This document shows, piece by piece, positions 14,642 to 22,815 of a stretch of DNA of 34,660 nucleotides. The notes under the pieces were generated by a model. That model was not told the origin of the DNA. It did no database searches and saw nothing but the letters and a program-made list of their open reading frames with translations. The position numbers and the translations under genes are program-made. Each line of letters begins with the position of its first letter. The first letter of the stretch is position 1. Origin of the DNA: DATLOJ01 sp035536315. GTDB lineage: Bacteria > Actinomycetota > CADDZG01 > JAHWKV01. The stretch covers positions 1-34,660 of the forward strand of contig DATLOJ010000039.1 in assembly GCA_035536315.1 (NCBI GenBank), read 5' to 3'.

Positions 14642-14668
14642 ACGGCCGCGCTGCGGCCGTTTTTCTTT
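14642..14668 (+). terminator. Intrinsic terminator after the HNH gene
   Basis: ACGGCCGC, loop GCT, GCGGCCGT, then TTTTTCTTTT. A textbook GC-rich stem and T-run, 26 bases after the stop codon. It isolates the dcw cluster from upstream transcription. Confidence 0.9.
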
Positions 14669-14705
14669 TGGACGTCCTCAGCCATAGCCGCGCCTGGCTC
14701 GATCG

Positions 14706-14723
14706 AATTACATGTTTGTAATT
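14706..14723. promoter_or_regulatory. Perfect palindrome upstream of the mraZ promoter
   Basis: AATTACA-TGTT-TGTAATT is an AT-rich inverted repeat with 7-base arms, 33 bases upstream of the mraZ -35. Its form suits a dimeric regulator acting as an activator or upstream repressor. The protein that binds it cannot be named from the sequence. Confidence 0.45.
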
Positions 14724-14755
14724 TCCGTTTTAACCAAATTCTGGGCCGACTTTCA

Positions 14756-14785
14756 TTGACTGGTGGTGTCTAGGTGGCGTACTGT
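14756..14785 (+). promoter_or_regulatory. mraZ / dcw promoter
   Basis: TTGACT (14756-14761) and TACTGT (14780-14785) are 18 bases apart. The predicted start lies near 14792, giving a leader of about 100 bases before mraZ. The MraZ repeats lie across it. Confidence 0.55.
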
Positions 14786-14797
14786 GGGGCGCAGTGG
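14763..14797 (+). promoter_or_regulatory. MraZ operator: four GTGG repeats at about one helical turn
   Basis: GTGG occurs at 14763, 14774, 14784 and 14794, spacings 11, 10 and 10. MraZ of other bacteria binds direct TGGG-type repeats with a 10-base period upstream of its own gene, so this is very likely its operator. It spans the promoter spacer, the -10 and the predicted start, consistent with autorepression. Confidence 0.75.
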
Positions 14798-14893
14798 GGG
14801 AAGGAGCCGAAGACATAGTCCGCAAGGACCGACCAAAAACCTTCTGTTCCGACCCCGCAAAGAGCTGCACGGGAGATTCAAAAGGAGCGCACG

Positions 14894-15316
14894 GTGCTAC
14901 TGGGGACTTTCTTTCATTCCCTCGACGCGAAGGGTCGCGTCTTCCTCCCCGCGAAGTGGAGGCAGGAGCTTTCCGACGAGGTAATCGTCACCCGGGGGCA
15001 GGAGAAGTGCCTGTTCGTCATCACATCTGGACGCTTCGGAGAGATCGCCGAGCAGATGGCCGGCATGTCCGAGACCAAGAAGGACATGAGGGAGTACGGC
15101 CGCATGTTCTACGGCGCCGCCTCGGAGGAGCAGGTCGACCGACAGGGCCGGATGAATGTTCCGGCCCCCCTGCGCGAGTACGCGGGCCTTTCCAAGGAGG
15201 TCGTTCTGGTCGGCGCGGGGAAGCGGGTGGAGATCTGGGACAGGGGGGCCTGGCAGCAGCACCTTTCACAAATCGAAGGTCAGTACGAAGAGATCACCGA
15301 GAGGCTAGAGGTCTAG
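14894..15316 (+). CDS. mraZ: Transcriptional regulator MraZ
   Basis: The 140-residue protein has two SpoVT-AbrB-like swapped-hairpin domains, each with the conserved DxxGR signature: SLDAKGRVFLPAKWR near residues 9-23 and QVDRQGRMNVPAPLR near 80-94. MraZ forms a ring-shaped oligomer that binds GTGG repeats and controls the dcw cluster, usually as an autorepressor. The four repeats upstream fit this. The start is GTG 14894 with AAAGGAG seven bases before it. The stop at 15314-15316 overlaps the TAGGAGG ribosome site of the following micro-gene, so translation of the two is likely linked. Confidence 0.95.
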   Translation: MLLGTFFHSLDAKGRVFLPAKWRQELSDEVIVTRGQEKCLFVITSGRFGEIAEQMAGMSETKKDMREYGRMFYGAASEEQVDRQGRMNVPAPLREYAGLSKEVVLVGAGKRVEIWDRGAWQQHLSQIEGQYEEITERLEV

Positions 15317-15326
15317 GAGGAAAGTT

Positions 15327-15470
15327 ATGCAAGAAGCTGCATATGTCAATCAGCCCAAGCAGACGTTGGTAAGAGAGGTGCACGACAGTCTGGTGCTCCT
15401 GTTCCTCGCGGGCTTCATCCTCACCTGCTACCTGGGGATCGCCCTGCTGCTGGTAGAGGCGGTCAGGTGA
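15327..15470 (+). CDS. 47-residue single-span membrane protein between mraZ and rsmH
   Basis: An ATG at 15327 preceded by a strong TAGGAGG ribosome site opens a 47-codon frame ending at TGA 15470. The peptide has a polar N-terminus (QEAAYVNQPKQTLVREVHDS) and one hydrophobic helix of about 22 residues (LVLLFLAGFILTCY, then LGIALLLVEAV) with a single cysteine. It starts ten bases after the mraZ stop and ends seven before rsmH, so it is embedded in the operon. I do not recognise it. The position suggests a divisome-associated membrane peptide, but FtsL is encoded separately downstream, so it is not a misplaced ftsL. Strong initiation signals and exact fit in the gap argue that it is real. Confidence 0.75.
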   Translation: MQEAAYVNQPKQTLVREVHDSLVLLFLAGFILTCYLGIALLLVEAVR

Positions 15471-15477
15471 AGCGGCC

Positions 15478-16455
15478 ATGGATTCCAAGGGCGAGGACAG
15501 GGGCTTTGCGCACATCCCCGTCCTCGTTGATGAGGTCGTCGCACATATCGAGCAGGCTCTCCGCCGGCCCGGCCTGGTGGTCGACTGCACGCTGGGGGGT
15601 GGAGGCCACGCCGAGGCCGTCCTCACGGCATTCGACCAGGCTCACGTCCTTGGCATTGACCGAGACCAACAAGCGCTGGAGGCGGCATCCAGAAGGCTGG
15701 AAGGTTTTGGAAACCGATTCCGCGCGGCAAGAGGCAACTTCGCGCAAATGCGGTCTCTGATCGATGAAAAGGATCTTGGTGAGGTGGCGGGCGTGGTCTA
15801 CGACCTTGGGGTTTCCTCCCCTCAACTCGACTTCCCTGAGCGGGGGTTTGGGTATCGCAGCGACGCTCCTTTGGATATGCGCATGGACAGGTCGGGCACT
15901 CATCCAGCGGAAGATGTCGTGAATAACTATTCACAAACCGAGTTGAAGACCATCATTTCCTCGTACGGGGAGGAGCGGTTCGCGGGCAGAATCGCATCGG
16001 CAATCGTAAGGCGAAGAGAATCGGCCCCCCTCAAGAGCACGAAAGACCTTGCGGAGGTCGTGCGTGGCGCGATCCCAGCAGCCACCAGGCGCACCGGCCC
16101 CCATCCGGCCCGAAGGACGTTCCAGGCCATAAGGATCGAGGTCAACGACGAGCTGGGTTCACTCGAGCGGTCATTGGACGAGGCCGTCTCGATGCTGAGG
16201 CCGGGAGGACGCCTGGCTTGCATCAGCTACCACTCGCTGGAGGACCGGATCGTGAAGCGGCGGTTCGTCGCGGGGGCGAAAGGCTGCGTTTGCCCGCCCG
16301 AGATCCCCGTTTGCGCCTGTGGCAGGGGAGCGGAGCTGCGGATCGTGACCAAAAAGCCGGTCACGCCTTCTCCTGAGGAGCGTGCAGCCAACCTGCGCTC
16401 GGACAGCGCCAAGCTTCGTGTGGCGGAAAAGCTCGAGGTCGGCTCCGGTGGCTAG
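15478..16455 (+). CDS. rsmH: 16S rRNA (cytosine-1402-N4)-methyltransferase RsmH
   Basis: The 325-residue protein methylates N4 of C1402 in the decoding centre of 16S rRNA, using S-adenosylmethionine. Family motifs in order: HIPVLVDEVV, the SAM-binding DCTLGGGGHAEAVL and LGIDRDQQAL, YDLGVSSPQLD, ERGFGYRSDAPLDMRMD, ARRTFQAIRIEVNDEL, and ISYHSLEDRIVKRRF near the end. A C-terminal cluster of four cysteines (GCVCPPEIPVCACG) is common in the family. Start ATG 15478 has only a weak ribosome site, but the micro-gene before it ends seven bases upstream, so coupling is likely. The last codons overlap the ftsL start by eight bases. Confidence 0.95.
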   Translation: MDSKGEDRGFAHIPVLVDEVVAHIEQALRRPGLVVDCTLGGGGHAEAVLTAFDQAHVLGIDRDQQALEAASRRLEGFGNRFRAARGNFAQMRSLIDEKDLGEVAGVVYDLGVSSPQLDFPERGFGYRSDAPLDMRMDRSGTHPAEDVVNNYSQTELKTIISSYGEERFAGRIASAIVRRRESAPLKSTKDLAEVVRGAIPAATRRTGPHPARRTFQAIRIEVNDELGSLERSLDEAVSMLRPGGRLACISYHSLEDRIVKRRFVAGAKGCVCPPEIPVCACGRGAELRIVTKKPVTPSPEERAANLRSDSAKLRVAEKLEVGSGG

Positions 16456-17011
16456 GCGAGCGTCTGCCCTTCAGCAGCCACGGCCATCCCGGCCGTCTTC
16501 GTCTCCCGCGCGGAAAAGTCTCGCGCCTCCGGCGCGGAAAAATCTCGGGCAGCCGGCCAGGAAGCGGCATCTCAGGGTTGTCCCTTCACCTTCGATCCCC
16601 GCCACCAGACAGGGCAAGTCAAATAAAACGGCAGCGTCGAACGGAAAGCGGGCCGAGGCACACCCGAAGGCGGCATCTCACCTGCTCAAGTGGACGGCGT
16701 GCTGGGCCCTCGTGGCAGCGTTCGTCTTCGGCCTTGTTCTCTTGAACGTGTTCGTCGCACAGGGGTCCTTCCAGCTTGCCGAGCTTCGAGAGCAGGTGGC
16801 GGATCAGGAACGCCAGTACCGCCAGATGCGCTACGAGGTCGCTAAGTCCGAGTCGCCCGAAAGAGTTGCAGAGATGGCAAGCCGGCTTGGCCTGGTCGTC
16901 CCTGCGGAGCAGGAGTACATCCTCGGAAGGCCCCGAACGCTCGTGCCCGAAACCGGCGAGCCCGAGGAGCCGGCCGACGCAAACATGAAGGCTTTGCTAG
17001 AGGGGCCATGA
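16448..17011 (+). CDS. ftsL: FtsL-like septum formation protein
   Basis: The 187-residue protein has the FtsL/DivIC layout: a long basic cytoplasmic N-terminus (about 80 residues, rich in R, K, P, S), one transmembrane helix (WTACWALVAAFVFGLVLLNV), then a coiled coil (LAELREQVADQERQYRQMRYEVAK) and a short region resembling RVAEMASRLGLVVP, which is where FtsL meets FtsI/FtsW. The N-terminal tail holds three 8-residue PARKxL repeats. It bridges FtsQ/DivIC and the FtsW-FtsI polymerase in the divisome. The likely start is GTG 16448, overlapping rsmH; the frame is open upstream of it but lies within rsmH. The stop overlaps the ftsI ATG (ATGA). Family assignment rests on layout and position more than on sequence. 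Confidence 0.8.
   Translation: MARRASALQQPRPSRPSSSPARKSLAPPARKNLGQPARKRHLRVVPSPSIPATRQGKSNKTAASNGKRAEAHPKAASHLLKWTACWALVAAFVFGLVLLNVFVAQGSFQLAELREQVADQERQYRQMRYEVAKSESPERVAEMASRLGLVVPAEQEYILGRPRTLVPETGEPEEPADANMKALLEGP
16505..16576 (+). repeat. Three 24-base tandem repeats in the ftsL N-terminus
   Basis: Three in-frame 24-base units encode PARKSLAP, PARKNLGQ, PARKRHLR (ftsL residues 20-43). The first two are nearly identical at DNA level; the third is more diverged. They add basic charge to the cytoplasmic tail. Confidence 0.65.
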
Positions 17012-18855
17012 GCACCGCGACCTTGGGGGCCGGATCGCGGCTCATAGGCGGGCGTGTCTCGGGCCGCCGGGTCAGCAGGCTGAACAGGCCGAGCTTCCGG
17101 CTGATGCTGATGCTGATCTTGCTGGCAACGGGCCTCGTGGCAATCAGCGCACGGATGGTTTTCATCCAGGTGGTCTCGGCAGATCGCTTCACGAGCCTGG
17201 CTGCGGAGCAGCGTGAGCGCAGGATCGACCTGGCCCCCCAGCGCGGAGCAATCCTCGACCGGGCGGGCAACGAGCTTGCGATCTCGCTCGATCACAACAC
17301 CGTTATTGCCAACCCAAGACAGGTCCCGGACAAACCCGCAGCGGCAGCCGCTCTAGCGCCCCTGCTTGGAGCCAGCGCCGCCGAGATCGAGCAGAAACTA
17401 AATACCGATAGAGGCTTTGTTTACGTAGCTAGAAAAGTCGGCACAGATGTTGGAGCTCAGGTTGCCTCGTTGAACATCCCGGGCGTGAGCCTTGTCGACG
17501 AGTCGAAGCGCTTTTACCCTTCGGGCAGTCTCGCCGCGCACATAGTGGGTTTTGTCGGCCTGGATAACGAAGGGCTTGGGGGCCTCGAGAGCGCCCACGA
17601 CGGCCTTCTGACCGGAAAGCCGGGCTTCGTCTTCATGGAGCGAGACCCGAAAGGGCGCGCCATTGCCGCAGGCAAGTTCATCGAGAGGCCCCCGGCCCCC
17701 GGACACGACATCGTGCTTGCCATCGACAGAGAGATTCAGTACGCGGCCGAGGCTGCGCTCGCCAAGGGGATAAAGGACTACGGCGCCAAGGCCGGGACCG
17801 TCATCGTGATGAATCCCGAGAACGGCGACATCCTGGCGATTGCCAACCAGCCGACCTTCGACCCGAACAGTTTCGCCGAGTTCAAGAGCGATCAGCGCCG
17901 CAATCGGGCCCTCGTCGATGTGTACGAACCGGGATCTGCAAACAAAGTCATAACTGCAGCAGCCGCTCTGGAGGCGGGGGTAGTGGGGCCCAGCACGATG
18001 ATGAAGGTTCCCGATAACTACCGAATTGCGGACAAGGTCTTCCACGACTCCCACCCGCACCCCGTCCTCAACCTTTCTTTCGCCGAGGTCATCCAGCAAT
18101 CGTCGAACATCGGAACTATCAAGGTGGGTCTCAAGCTGGGAAAAGAGCGCCTGTACGAATACATGGAAAAGTTCGGTTACGGCAAACCGACCGGACTCGA
18201 CTTTCCCGGCGAGAGCGGAGGCATCCTCCCGAAGACTGACAAGTGGTGGGACACCTCGATGGGAACCATTCCAATCGGGCAGGGAGTCGCCGTCACGCCG
18301 ATGCAGATCATGGGAGTTTTTGCGACGGTTGCCAACGACGGCCTCGCGGTGCAGCCGCAGCTCGTCAAAGGTGTTATCGACGAAGAGGGCAAACGCAAAC
18401 CGGCGGGGACTCCGGCCTCACGCAAGGTCATCGAGCCGGAGACGGCCCGAACTCTCACCGAGATCCTCGTCGGGGTCACCGAGTCCAAGAACGGGACCGG
18501 CAAGGCTGCAGCAGTTCCCGGCTACAAAGTGGCTGGCAAGACGGGAACGGCACAAAAGCCAAATCCCAAAGGCGGCTACGAGGGCTACATCGGCTCGTTT
18601 ATCGGCTACGCGCCGGCCGAGGACGCCAAGCTCGTCGTCGGGGTGATGCTCGACGACCCCACTCCCATTTGGGGGGGCGTCAGCGCGGCCCCCGTATTCA
18701 AAGAAGTCATGCAGTTCTCGCTCAGGCACCTCGGGATCGGCCCGGGGTCGGTCCTTCCCCCAGAAGGAGCACCCCTCCCGGCCCCGGACCGTTCCGGAGG
18801 TGCCGCGCCTGATCCATCCAAGGGAGCGCCGGTCAACCCCGGTACGGCCGACTGA
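17008..18855 (+). CDS. ftsI: Septal peptidoglycan transpeptidase FtsI (class B PBP)
   Basis: The 615-residue protein cross-links septal peptidoglycan. After a basic cytoplasmic start it has one membrane helix (LMLMLILLATGLVAISARMVF), the pedestal domain (RGAILDRAGNELAISLD, YPSGSLAAHIVGFVG), and the transpeptidase domain with SANK (active-site S310, K313), SSN (S365-N367) and KTG (K511-G513). The catalytic tetrad reads SANK where STFK is usual. No PASTA domain is present; the C-terminus ends in a proline- and glycine-rich tail (GSVLPPEGAPLPAPDRSGG). It works with FtsW and FtsL. The start overlaps the ftsL stop (ATGA). Confidence 0.95.
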   Translation: MSTATLGAGSRLIGGRVSGRRVSRLNRPSFRLMLMLILLATGLVAISARMVFIQVVSADRFTSLAAEQRERRIDLAPQRGAILDRAGNELAISLDHNTVIANPRQVPDKPAAAAALAPLLGASAAEIEQKLNTDRGFVYVARKVGTDVGAQVASLNIPGVSLVDESKRFYPSGSLAAHIVGFVGLDNEGLGGLESAHDGLLTGKPGFVFMERDPKGRAIAAGKFIERPPAPGHDIVLAIDREIQYAAEAALAKGIKDYGAKAGTVIVMNPENGDILAIANQPTFDPNSFAEFKSDQRRNRALVDVYEPGSANKVITAAAALEAGVVGPSTMMKVPDNYRIADKVFHDSHPHPVLNLSFAEVIQQSSNIGTIKVGLKLGKERLYEYMEKFGYGKPTGLDFPGESGGILPKTDKWWDTSMGTIPIGQGVAVTPMQIMGVFATVANDGLAVQPQLVKGVIDEEGKRKPAGTPASRKVIEPETARTLTEILVGVTESKNGTGKAAAVPGYKVAGKTGTAQKPNPKGGYEGYIGSFIGYAPAEDAKLVVGVMLDDPTPIWGGVSAAPVFKEVMQFSLRHLGIGPGSVLPPEGAPLPAPDRSGGAAPDPSKGAPVNPGTAD

Positions 18856-18899
18856 CTTTGGGGCGCGCGGTCCAGGCACCATGCGCGATGCTGGCCCAA

Positions 18900-20360
18900 A
18901 TGAATCTGGAAACGGTGTGCGACCTCCTCGGGGCTCCATGCCCAGATCGGGCAGAGGCGTTGGAGCTCACTTCGATCGCGTATGACTCGAGACGCGCCGG
19001 TGCGAACAGCCTGTTCTTTGCGACGACCGGGCGCGTGAGCGACGGCCATGATCACGCGGCGGAGGCGGTTGTGAACGGAGCGGCCGCGATCGTGGCCGAG
19101 CGTTCATGCGGGACATCGGTGCCCGAAGTCATCGTTCCCGACGCCCGAATGGCTATGACCGGCATCGCATCGGCTTTTTATGGTCATCCGACACACAAGC
19201 TGACCCTTGCCGGAATCACCGGCACCAAGGGAAAGACGACCACGTCCTTCATGCTCGAGTCGATCTTTCGCACCGCGGGGAAGACGACCGGGCTCATTGG
19301 AACCGTCGAAACGCGAATTGCGGGTCAGGTTTCACCGGGAGTTCGCACCACTCCGGAAGCGCCCGAGCTGCAGCAGGCTTTTGCGCGCATGGTCGAAGCG
19401 GGCGTCACGCACTGCGTGATCGAAGCAACCTCCATCGGCCTGCACCAGGGGCGCCTTCAGGGAACGGAGTTCGACGTGGTTGCCTTTACAAACATGGGAC
19501 GTGACCACCTCGAGGAATACCACGGGACCATGGAGGACTACTTCCTTGCGAAGAAGCTGCTCTTCACTCGAGGCTCGGTGAAGAAGGCAAAGGCAGTGAT
19601 CAACATCGACGATCCGTACGGCAAGCGGATAGCGGAGCAGACTGACCTCGAGGTGATCGCCTGCGGTACGGGTTCCGGCGCCGAGGTACGGGCAGAGCGC
19701 ATTGAACTTCACCCAGACGGTTCCACGTTCACGGCTGCCGGACTCAATGGTGATCCTTCGATCAGAGTCGGCATGCCAGGGCGGTTCAACGTGATGAACG
19801 CTCTCATCTCTGCCGGCGTCGCGGTTCAGATGGGCATCGCTCCGGGTGATGTGGCTGGCGGCATCGAGGGACTGAAGGGAGTACCGGGCAGGTTCGAGAC
19901 GGTAGATGCGGGCCAGTCGTTTTCCGTGATCGTCGATTACGCGCACACCCCTGAGAGTCTCGAGAACGTCTTGCTTGCGGCCAGGGGCCTTAGGGCCGGA
20001 CGACTGATCTGTGTGTTCGGCTGCGGGGGAGACCGCGACACGTCGAAGCGTGCACTGATGGGGTTTGCTGCTGGTGAGGCTGCCGACCTTGTGATCGCAA
20101 CCTCCGACAACCCGCGCTCGGAGGATCCCGCGGCGATCCTCGAGCAGATCAGGGAGGGACTCGAAAAGACCGCCCCGCCGGAGGGTTATCGCGTGATTGC
20201 AGATCGCAGAGAAGCGATTGCAGCGGCGGTCGGATCGGCCAAAAGCGGCGACGTCGTTGTCATTGCAGGGAAGGGACACGAAACCGGGCAGGAGATCAAC
20301 GGCGTTGTTTATCCGTTCGACGACCGAACCGTTGCCAGGCAGGTGATCAAAGCATCATGA
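18900..20360 (+). CDS. murE: UDP-MurNAc-tripeptide synthetase MurE (meso-DAP-adding)
   Basis: The protein (486 residues from ATG 18900) adds the third stem-peptide residue to UDP-MurNAc-L-Ala-D-Glu. Mur ligase motifs are ITGTKGKTTT (P-loop from residue 106), TTPEAPELQ, EATSIGLHQGR, FTNMGRDHLEEYH, DYAHTPESL and the C-terminal VFGCGGDRDTSKR. DNPR (D403-R406, in SDNPRSEDP) is the specificity motif for meso-diaminopimelate, so the wall is of the A1-gamma type. The start is uncertain: TTG 18858, ATG 18888 and ATG 18900 are in frame and none has a good ribosome site; 18900 places the N-terminus as in other MurE proteins. The stop overlaps murF (ATGA). Confidence 0.93.
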   Translation: MNLETVCDLLGAPCPDRAEALELTSIAYDSRRAGANSLFFATTGRVSDGHDHAAEAVVNGAAAIVAERSCGTSVPEVIVPDARMAMTGIASAFYGHPTHKLTLAGITGTKGKTTTSFMLESIFRTAGKTTGLIGTVETRIAGQVSPGVRTTPEAPELQQAFARMVEAGVTHCVIEATSIGLHQGRLQGTEFDVVAFTNMGRDHLEEYHGTMEDYFLAKKLLFTRGSVKKAKAVINIDDPYGKRIAEQTDLEVIACGTGSGAEVRAERIELHPDGSTFTAAGLNGDPSIRVGMPGRFNVMNALISAGVAVQMGIAPGDVAGGIEGLKGVPGRFETVDAGQSFSVIVDYAHTPESLENVLLAARGLRAGRLICVFGCGGDRDTSKRALMGFAAGEAADLVIATSDNPRSEDPAAILEQIREGLEKTAPPEGYRVIADRREAIAAAVGSAKSGDVVVIAGKGHETGQEINGVVYPFDDRTVARQVIKAS

Positions 20361-21727
20361 AGATGGCATTGAAGGAAGCGGCCCTTGTGATGAACGGAAC
20401 ATGGCAGGACGCGGCGCCCTCGGGAACGGCAAGCGGGGCGTCTATCGACTCTCGCGAGGTCGCCCCGGGCGACCTGTTCTTTGCAATCAAAGGTGAAAGC
20501 CAGGACGGGCACCAGTTTGTCAGGGAGGCCGTCGGCAAGGGGGCCGCGGCTGCGGTGTGCTCCCGCCCGGTTGAAGGCGCGGGTGAAGGCGTGATCCTTG
20601 TTGACGATACGTCGCGCGCGCTCGAGCAGCTCGCCGGGTTTCACAGAGACGCGATCGATCCGATTGTCGTGGGGATCACCGGCTCGGCGGGCAAGACCAG
20701 CACGAAGGATTTGGTTGCGGCGGTTGCCAGGATGAAGTACTCGACCGTTGCTGCAGACCGCTCTTACAACAGCGAAACCGGAGTTCCGTTGACCATCCTC
20801 AAGTGTGGGGTGGGGACCGAGGTGCTTGTTTGCGAGCTCGGCTCACGAGGAATCGGACACATACGGCACCTCTGCGAGTACGTACGTCCGCAGGTTGGCA
20901 TCGTGACGAACGTTGGGAAGGCCCACCTCGAGCAGTTCGGGGGGCTCGAAGATGTTGCGAAGGGCAAAACCGAGCTTGTCGAGGCCCTCCCCGAAGGAGG
21001 GTCCGCCGTCCTGAATGCGGATGATCCCCTCGTCGTGGCAATGGCCGGTGAAACTGGCGCGCAGGTTCGGACCTTCGGGACGGCCACACTCGCGTGGGTA
21101 AAGGGCAACAGGCTCACAGTCGATCCGATGGGGCGTCCGGCGTTCCGAATCACCTGTCAGGGCAGCAGCGTGTCGGTATCGCTCAACTCGAGCGGCAAGC
21201 ACCAGATGCACAACGCGCTTGCGGCTGCAGCGGCCGGCATCATTCTCGGCCTCAGTCTGGACGAGATTGCCGAGGGCTTGCAAAAGGCGGCCCCAACGCG
21301 CTGGAGAATGGAGGTCACCACCTCGGCCGGAGTGGTCTTGATCAACGACGCTTACAACTCAAACCCAACGTCGCTGAGGGGCGCGCTCGATACGGCCGCA
21401 GGGGTAGCGGCAGGAAAGAAGCTCATCGTTGTGCTCGGTTACATGGCCGAGCTGGGAGAGGTAGAGCAAGAGGAGCAGCTGAATGCAGGGCGGCTGGCAG
21501 CATCGGTCGCCTCGCGCTTAATCGTCGTCGGGCCTAGAGCCAGGGCGATAGCAGATGGAGCCACGCAAGCGGGGCTGGCAGACGTCGCGGTCGTCAACGA
21601 CTCTGCAGAGGCGTTGAATGCTTTGAGCGAGGTGCGTGAAGGCGATGTCGTCCTGGTGAAGGGATCGCGGATAGCGGGACTCGAGTCTGTTGTGCCGGCC
21701 CTTGCGGAAAGGCTGTCCACGAAGTGA
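20357..21727 (+). CDS. murF: UDP-MurNAc-tripeptide--D-alanyl-D-alanine ligase MurF
   Basis: The 456-residue protein adds D-Ala-D-Ala to UDP-MurNAc-tripeptide, the last cytoplasmic step before lipid I. Motifs: N-terminal IDSREVAPGDLFFAIKGESQDGHQF, P-loop GITGSAGKTSTKD, SYNSETGVPLT (the MurF-specific substrate loop), GIVTNVGKAHLEQFG, and NDAYNSNPTSLRGAL with GDVVLVKGSR at the end. Length is usual. It overlaps murE upstream and mraY downstream by four bases each, so translation is coupled. No ddl gene for the D-Ala-D-Ala ligase lies in this window. Confidence 0.95.
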   Translation: MKMALKEAALVMNGTWQDAAPSGTASGASIDSREVAPGDLFFAIKGESQDGHQFVREAVGKGAAAAVCSRPVEGAGEGVILVDDTSRALEQLAGFHRDAIDPIVVGITGSAGKTSTKDLVAAVARMKYSTVAADRSYNSETGVPLTILKCGVGTEVLVCELGSRGIGHIRHLCEYVRPQVGIVTNVGKAHLEQFGGLEDVAKGKTELVEALPEGGSAVLNADDPLVVAMAGETGAQVRTFGTATLAWVKGNRLTVDPMGRPAFRITCQGSSVSVSLNSSGKHQMHNALAAAAAGIILGLSLDEIAEGLQKAAPTRWRMEVTTSAGVVLINDAYNSNPTSLRGALDTAAGVAAGKKLIVVLGYMAELGEVEQEEQLNAGRLAASVASRLIVVGPRARAIADGATQAGLADVAVVNDSAEALNALSEVREGDVVLVKGSRIAGLESVVPALAERLSTK

Positions 21728-22815
21728 TCAACATCCTGCTCGCGGCAACCATCTCGCTGTTTCTCGTCCTCCTGGGTACGCCGCTCGCCATCCGATTTTT
21801 GAGGCAGCGAAATCTTGGCCAGTACATAAGAGAGGACGGTCCTGAGGCCCACTTCGCAAAACAGGGGACTCCGACGATGGGGGGCCTTGTGATCATCGGG
21901 GGCGCCATTGCCGGATACCTGCTTGCCCACATTCGGCCTCAGGAGATCTTCGCTCCCAGCGCCCGTCCGATATTCCTCATGCCGAACTCGAGTGGCCTGA
22001 TATCGATTGCGACTATCTGCGCCATGGCTTCGCTCGGATTTGTCGATGACTTTTTGAAGGTGAGCAAACGCCGGTCTCTCGGCCTGAACAAGAGCGCAAA
22101 GCTCCTTGGTCAGCTCGCCATAGCCATCGGGTTTGCCTGGGCCGCAACGCTTTTCGATACCCAGGCTGAAACGCAGATCTCATTCGTTCGCCCCCTTGGC
22201 ATCTCCCTCGATTTCGACCTCAACGTGCTGTTCGTGGCATGGGTGTTCCTGATCTTCGCCTCCGCCTCGAACGGAGTGAACCTCGCCGACGGACTCGACG
22301 GACTTGCGTGCGGATCGGGTGCAATGGTGATGGGTGCTTATGTGGTAATCGCATTCTGGCAAGTGCGTCACCTCTGTCCGGCCGTTACAGGAGGGTGCTA
22401 TGACGCCCCTCACTCCCTCGACATCGCCATGGTTGCTGCAAGCATGCTCGGTGCGGCGGCGGGTTTCCTTTGGTGGAACGCGGCACCCGCAAAGATCTTC
22501 ATGGGCGATACGGGATCGCTTGCCATTGGGGGGGCGATGGCCTCGCTGGCGATGATGACCAACACCCAGCTTCTGCTGATCGTCCTCGGTGGGTTGTACG
22601 TGGTCGAAGTGACGTCCGTAGTTATGCAGGTTGTCTCATTCCGGTTGTTCAAGAGGCGCATGTTCTTGATGGCCCCCATTCATCATCACTTCGAGCTGCG
22701 GGGCTGGCCGGAATTCACCGTCATTGTTCGCTTCTGGATCCTCAGCGCGCTATCGATCGCGTTTGCCCTCGGCCTCTTCTACTACGACTTCATCAGGCTC
22801 GGAGGAGCCGACTGA
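21724..22815 (+). CDS. mraY: Phospho-MurNAc-pentapeptide transferase MraY
   Basis: The 363-residue integral membrane enzyme transfers phospho-MurNAc-pentapeptide to undecaprenyl phosphate, forming lipid I. About ten hydrophobic helices are visible. Signature motifs: PTMGGLVII, LGFVDDFLKV (two catalytic-site aspartates), NLADGLDGLACG, MGDTGSLAIGG and the loop APIHHHFELRGWPE with three histidines. Start GTG 21724 overlaps the murF stop (GTGA). The final TGA overlaps the murD ATG by one base. Confidence 0.95.
   Translation: MINILLAATISLFLVLLGTPLAIRFLRQRNLGQYIREDGPEAHFAKQGTPTMGGLVIIGGAIAGYLLAHIRPQEIFAPSARPIFLMPNSSGLISIATICAMASLGFVDDFLKVSKRRSLGLNKSAKLLGQLAIAIGFAWAATLFDTQAETQISFVRPLGISLDFDLNVLFVAWVFLIFASASNGVNLADGLDGLACGSGAMVMGAYVVIAFWQVRHLCPAVTGGCYDAPHSLDIAMVAASMLGAAAGFLWWNAAPAKIFMGDTGSLAIGGAMASLAMMTNTQLLLIVLGGLYVVEVTSVVMQVVSFRLFKRRMFLMAPIHHHFELRGWPEFTVIVRFWILSALSIAFALGLFYYDFIRLGGAD

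Noticed and set aside
14818..14829. GTCC-GCAA-GGAC tetraloop hairpin in the mraZ leader
   Set aside because: Only four base pairs, expected by chance in a 100-base leader; no riboswitch pattern around it.
16448..17011. Possibility that the 47-residue membrane peptide is ftsL
   Set aside because: The 16448 gene has the helix plus coiled coil of FtsL and sits directly before ftsI; the micro-gene has no coiled coil after its helix.
19332..20279. 315-codon minus-strand open frame opposite murE
   Set aside because: Antisense to a highly conserved gene, without recognisable motifs.
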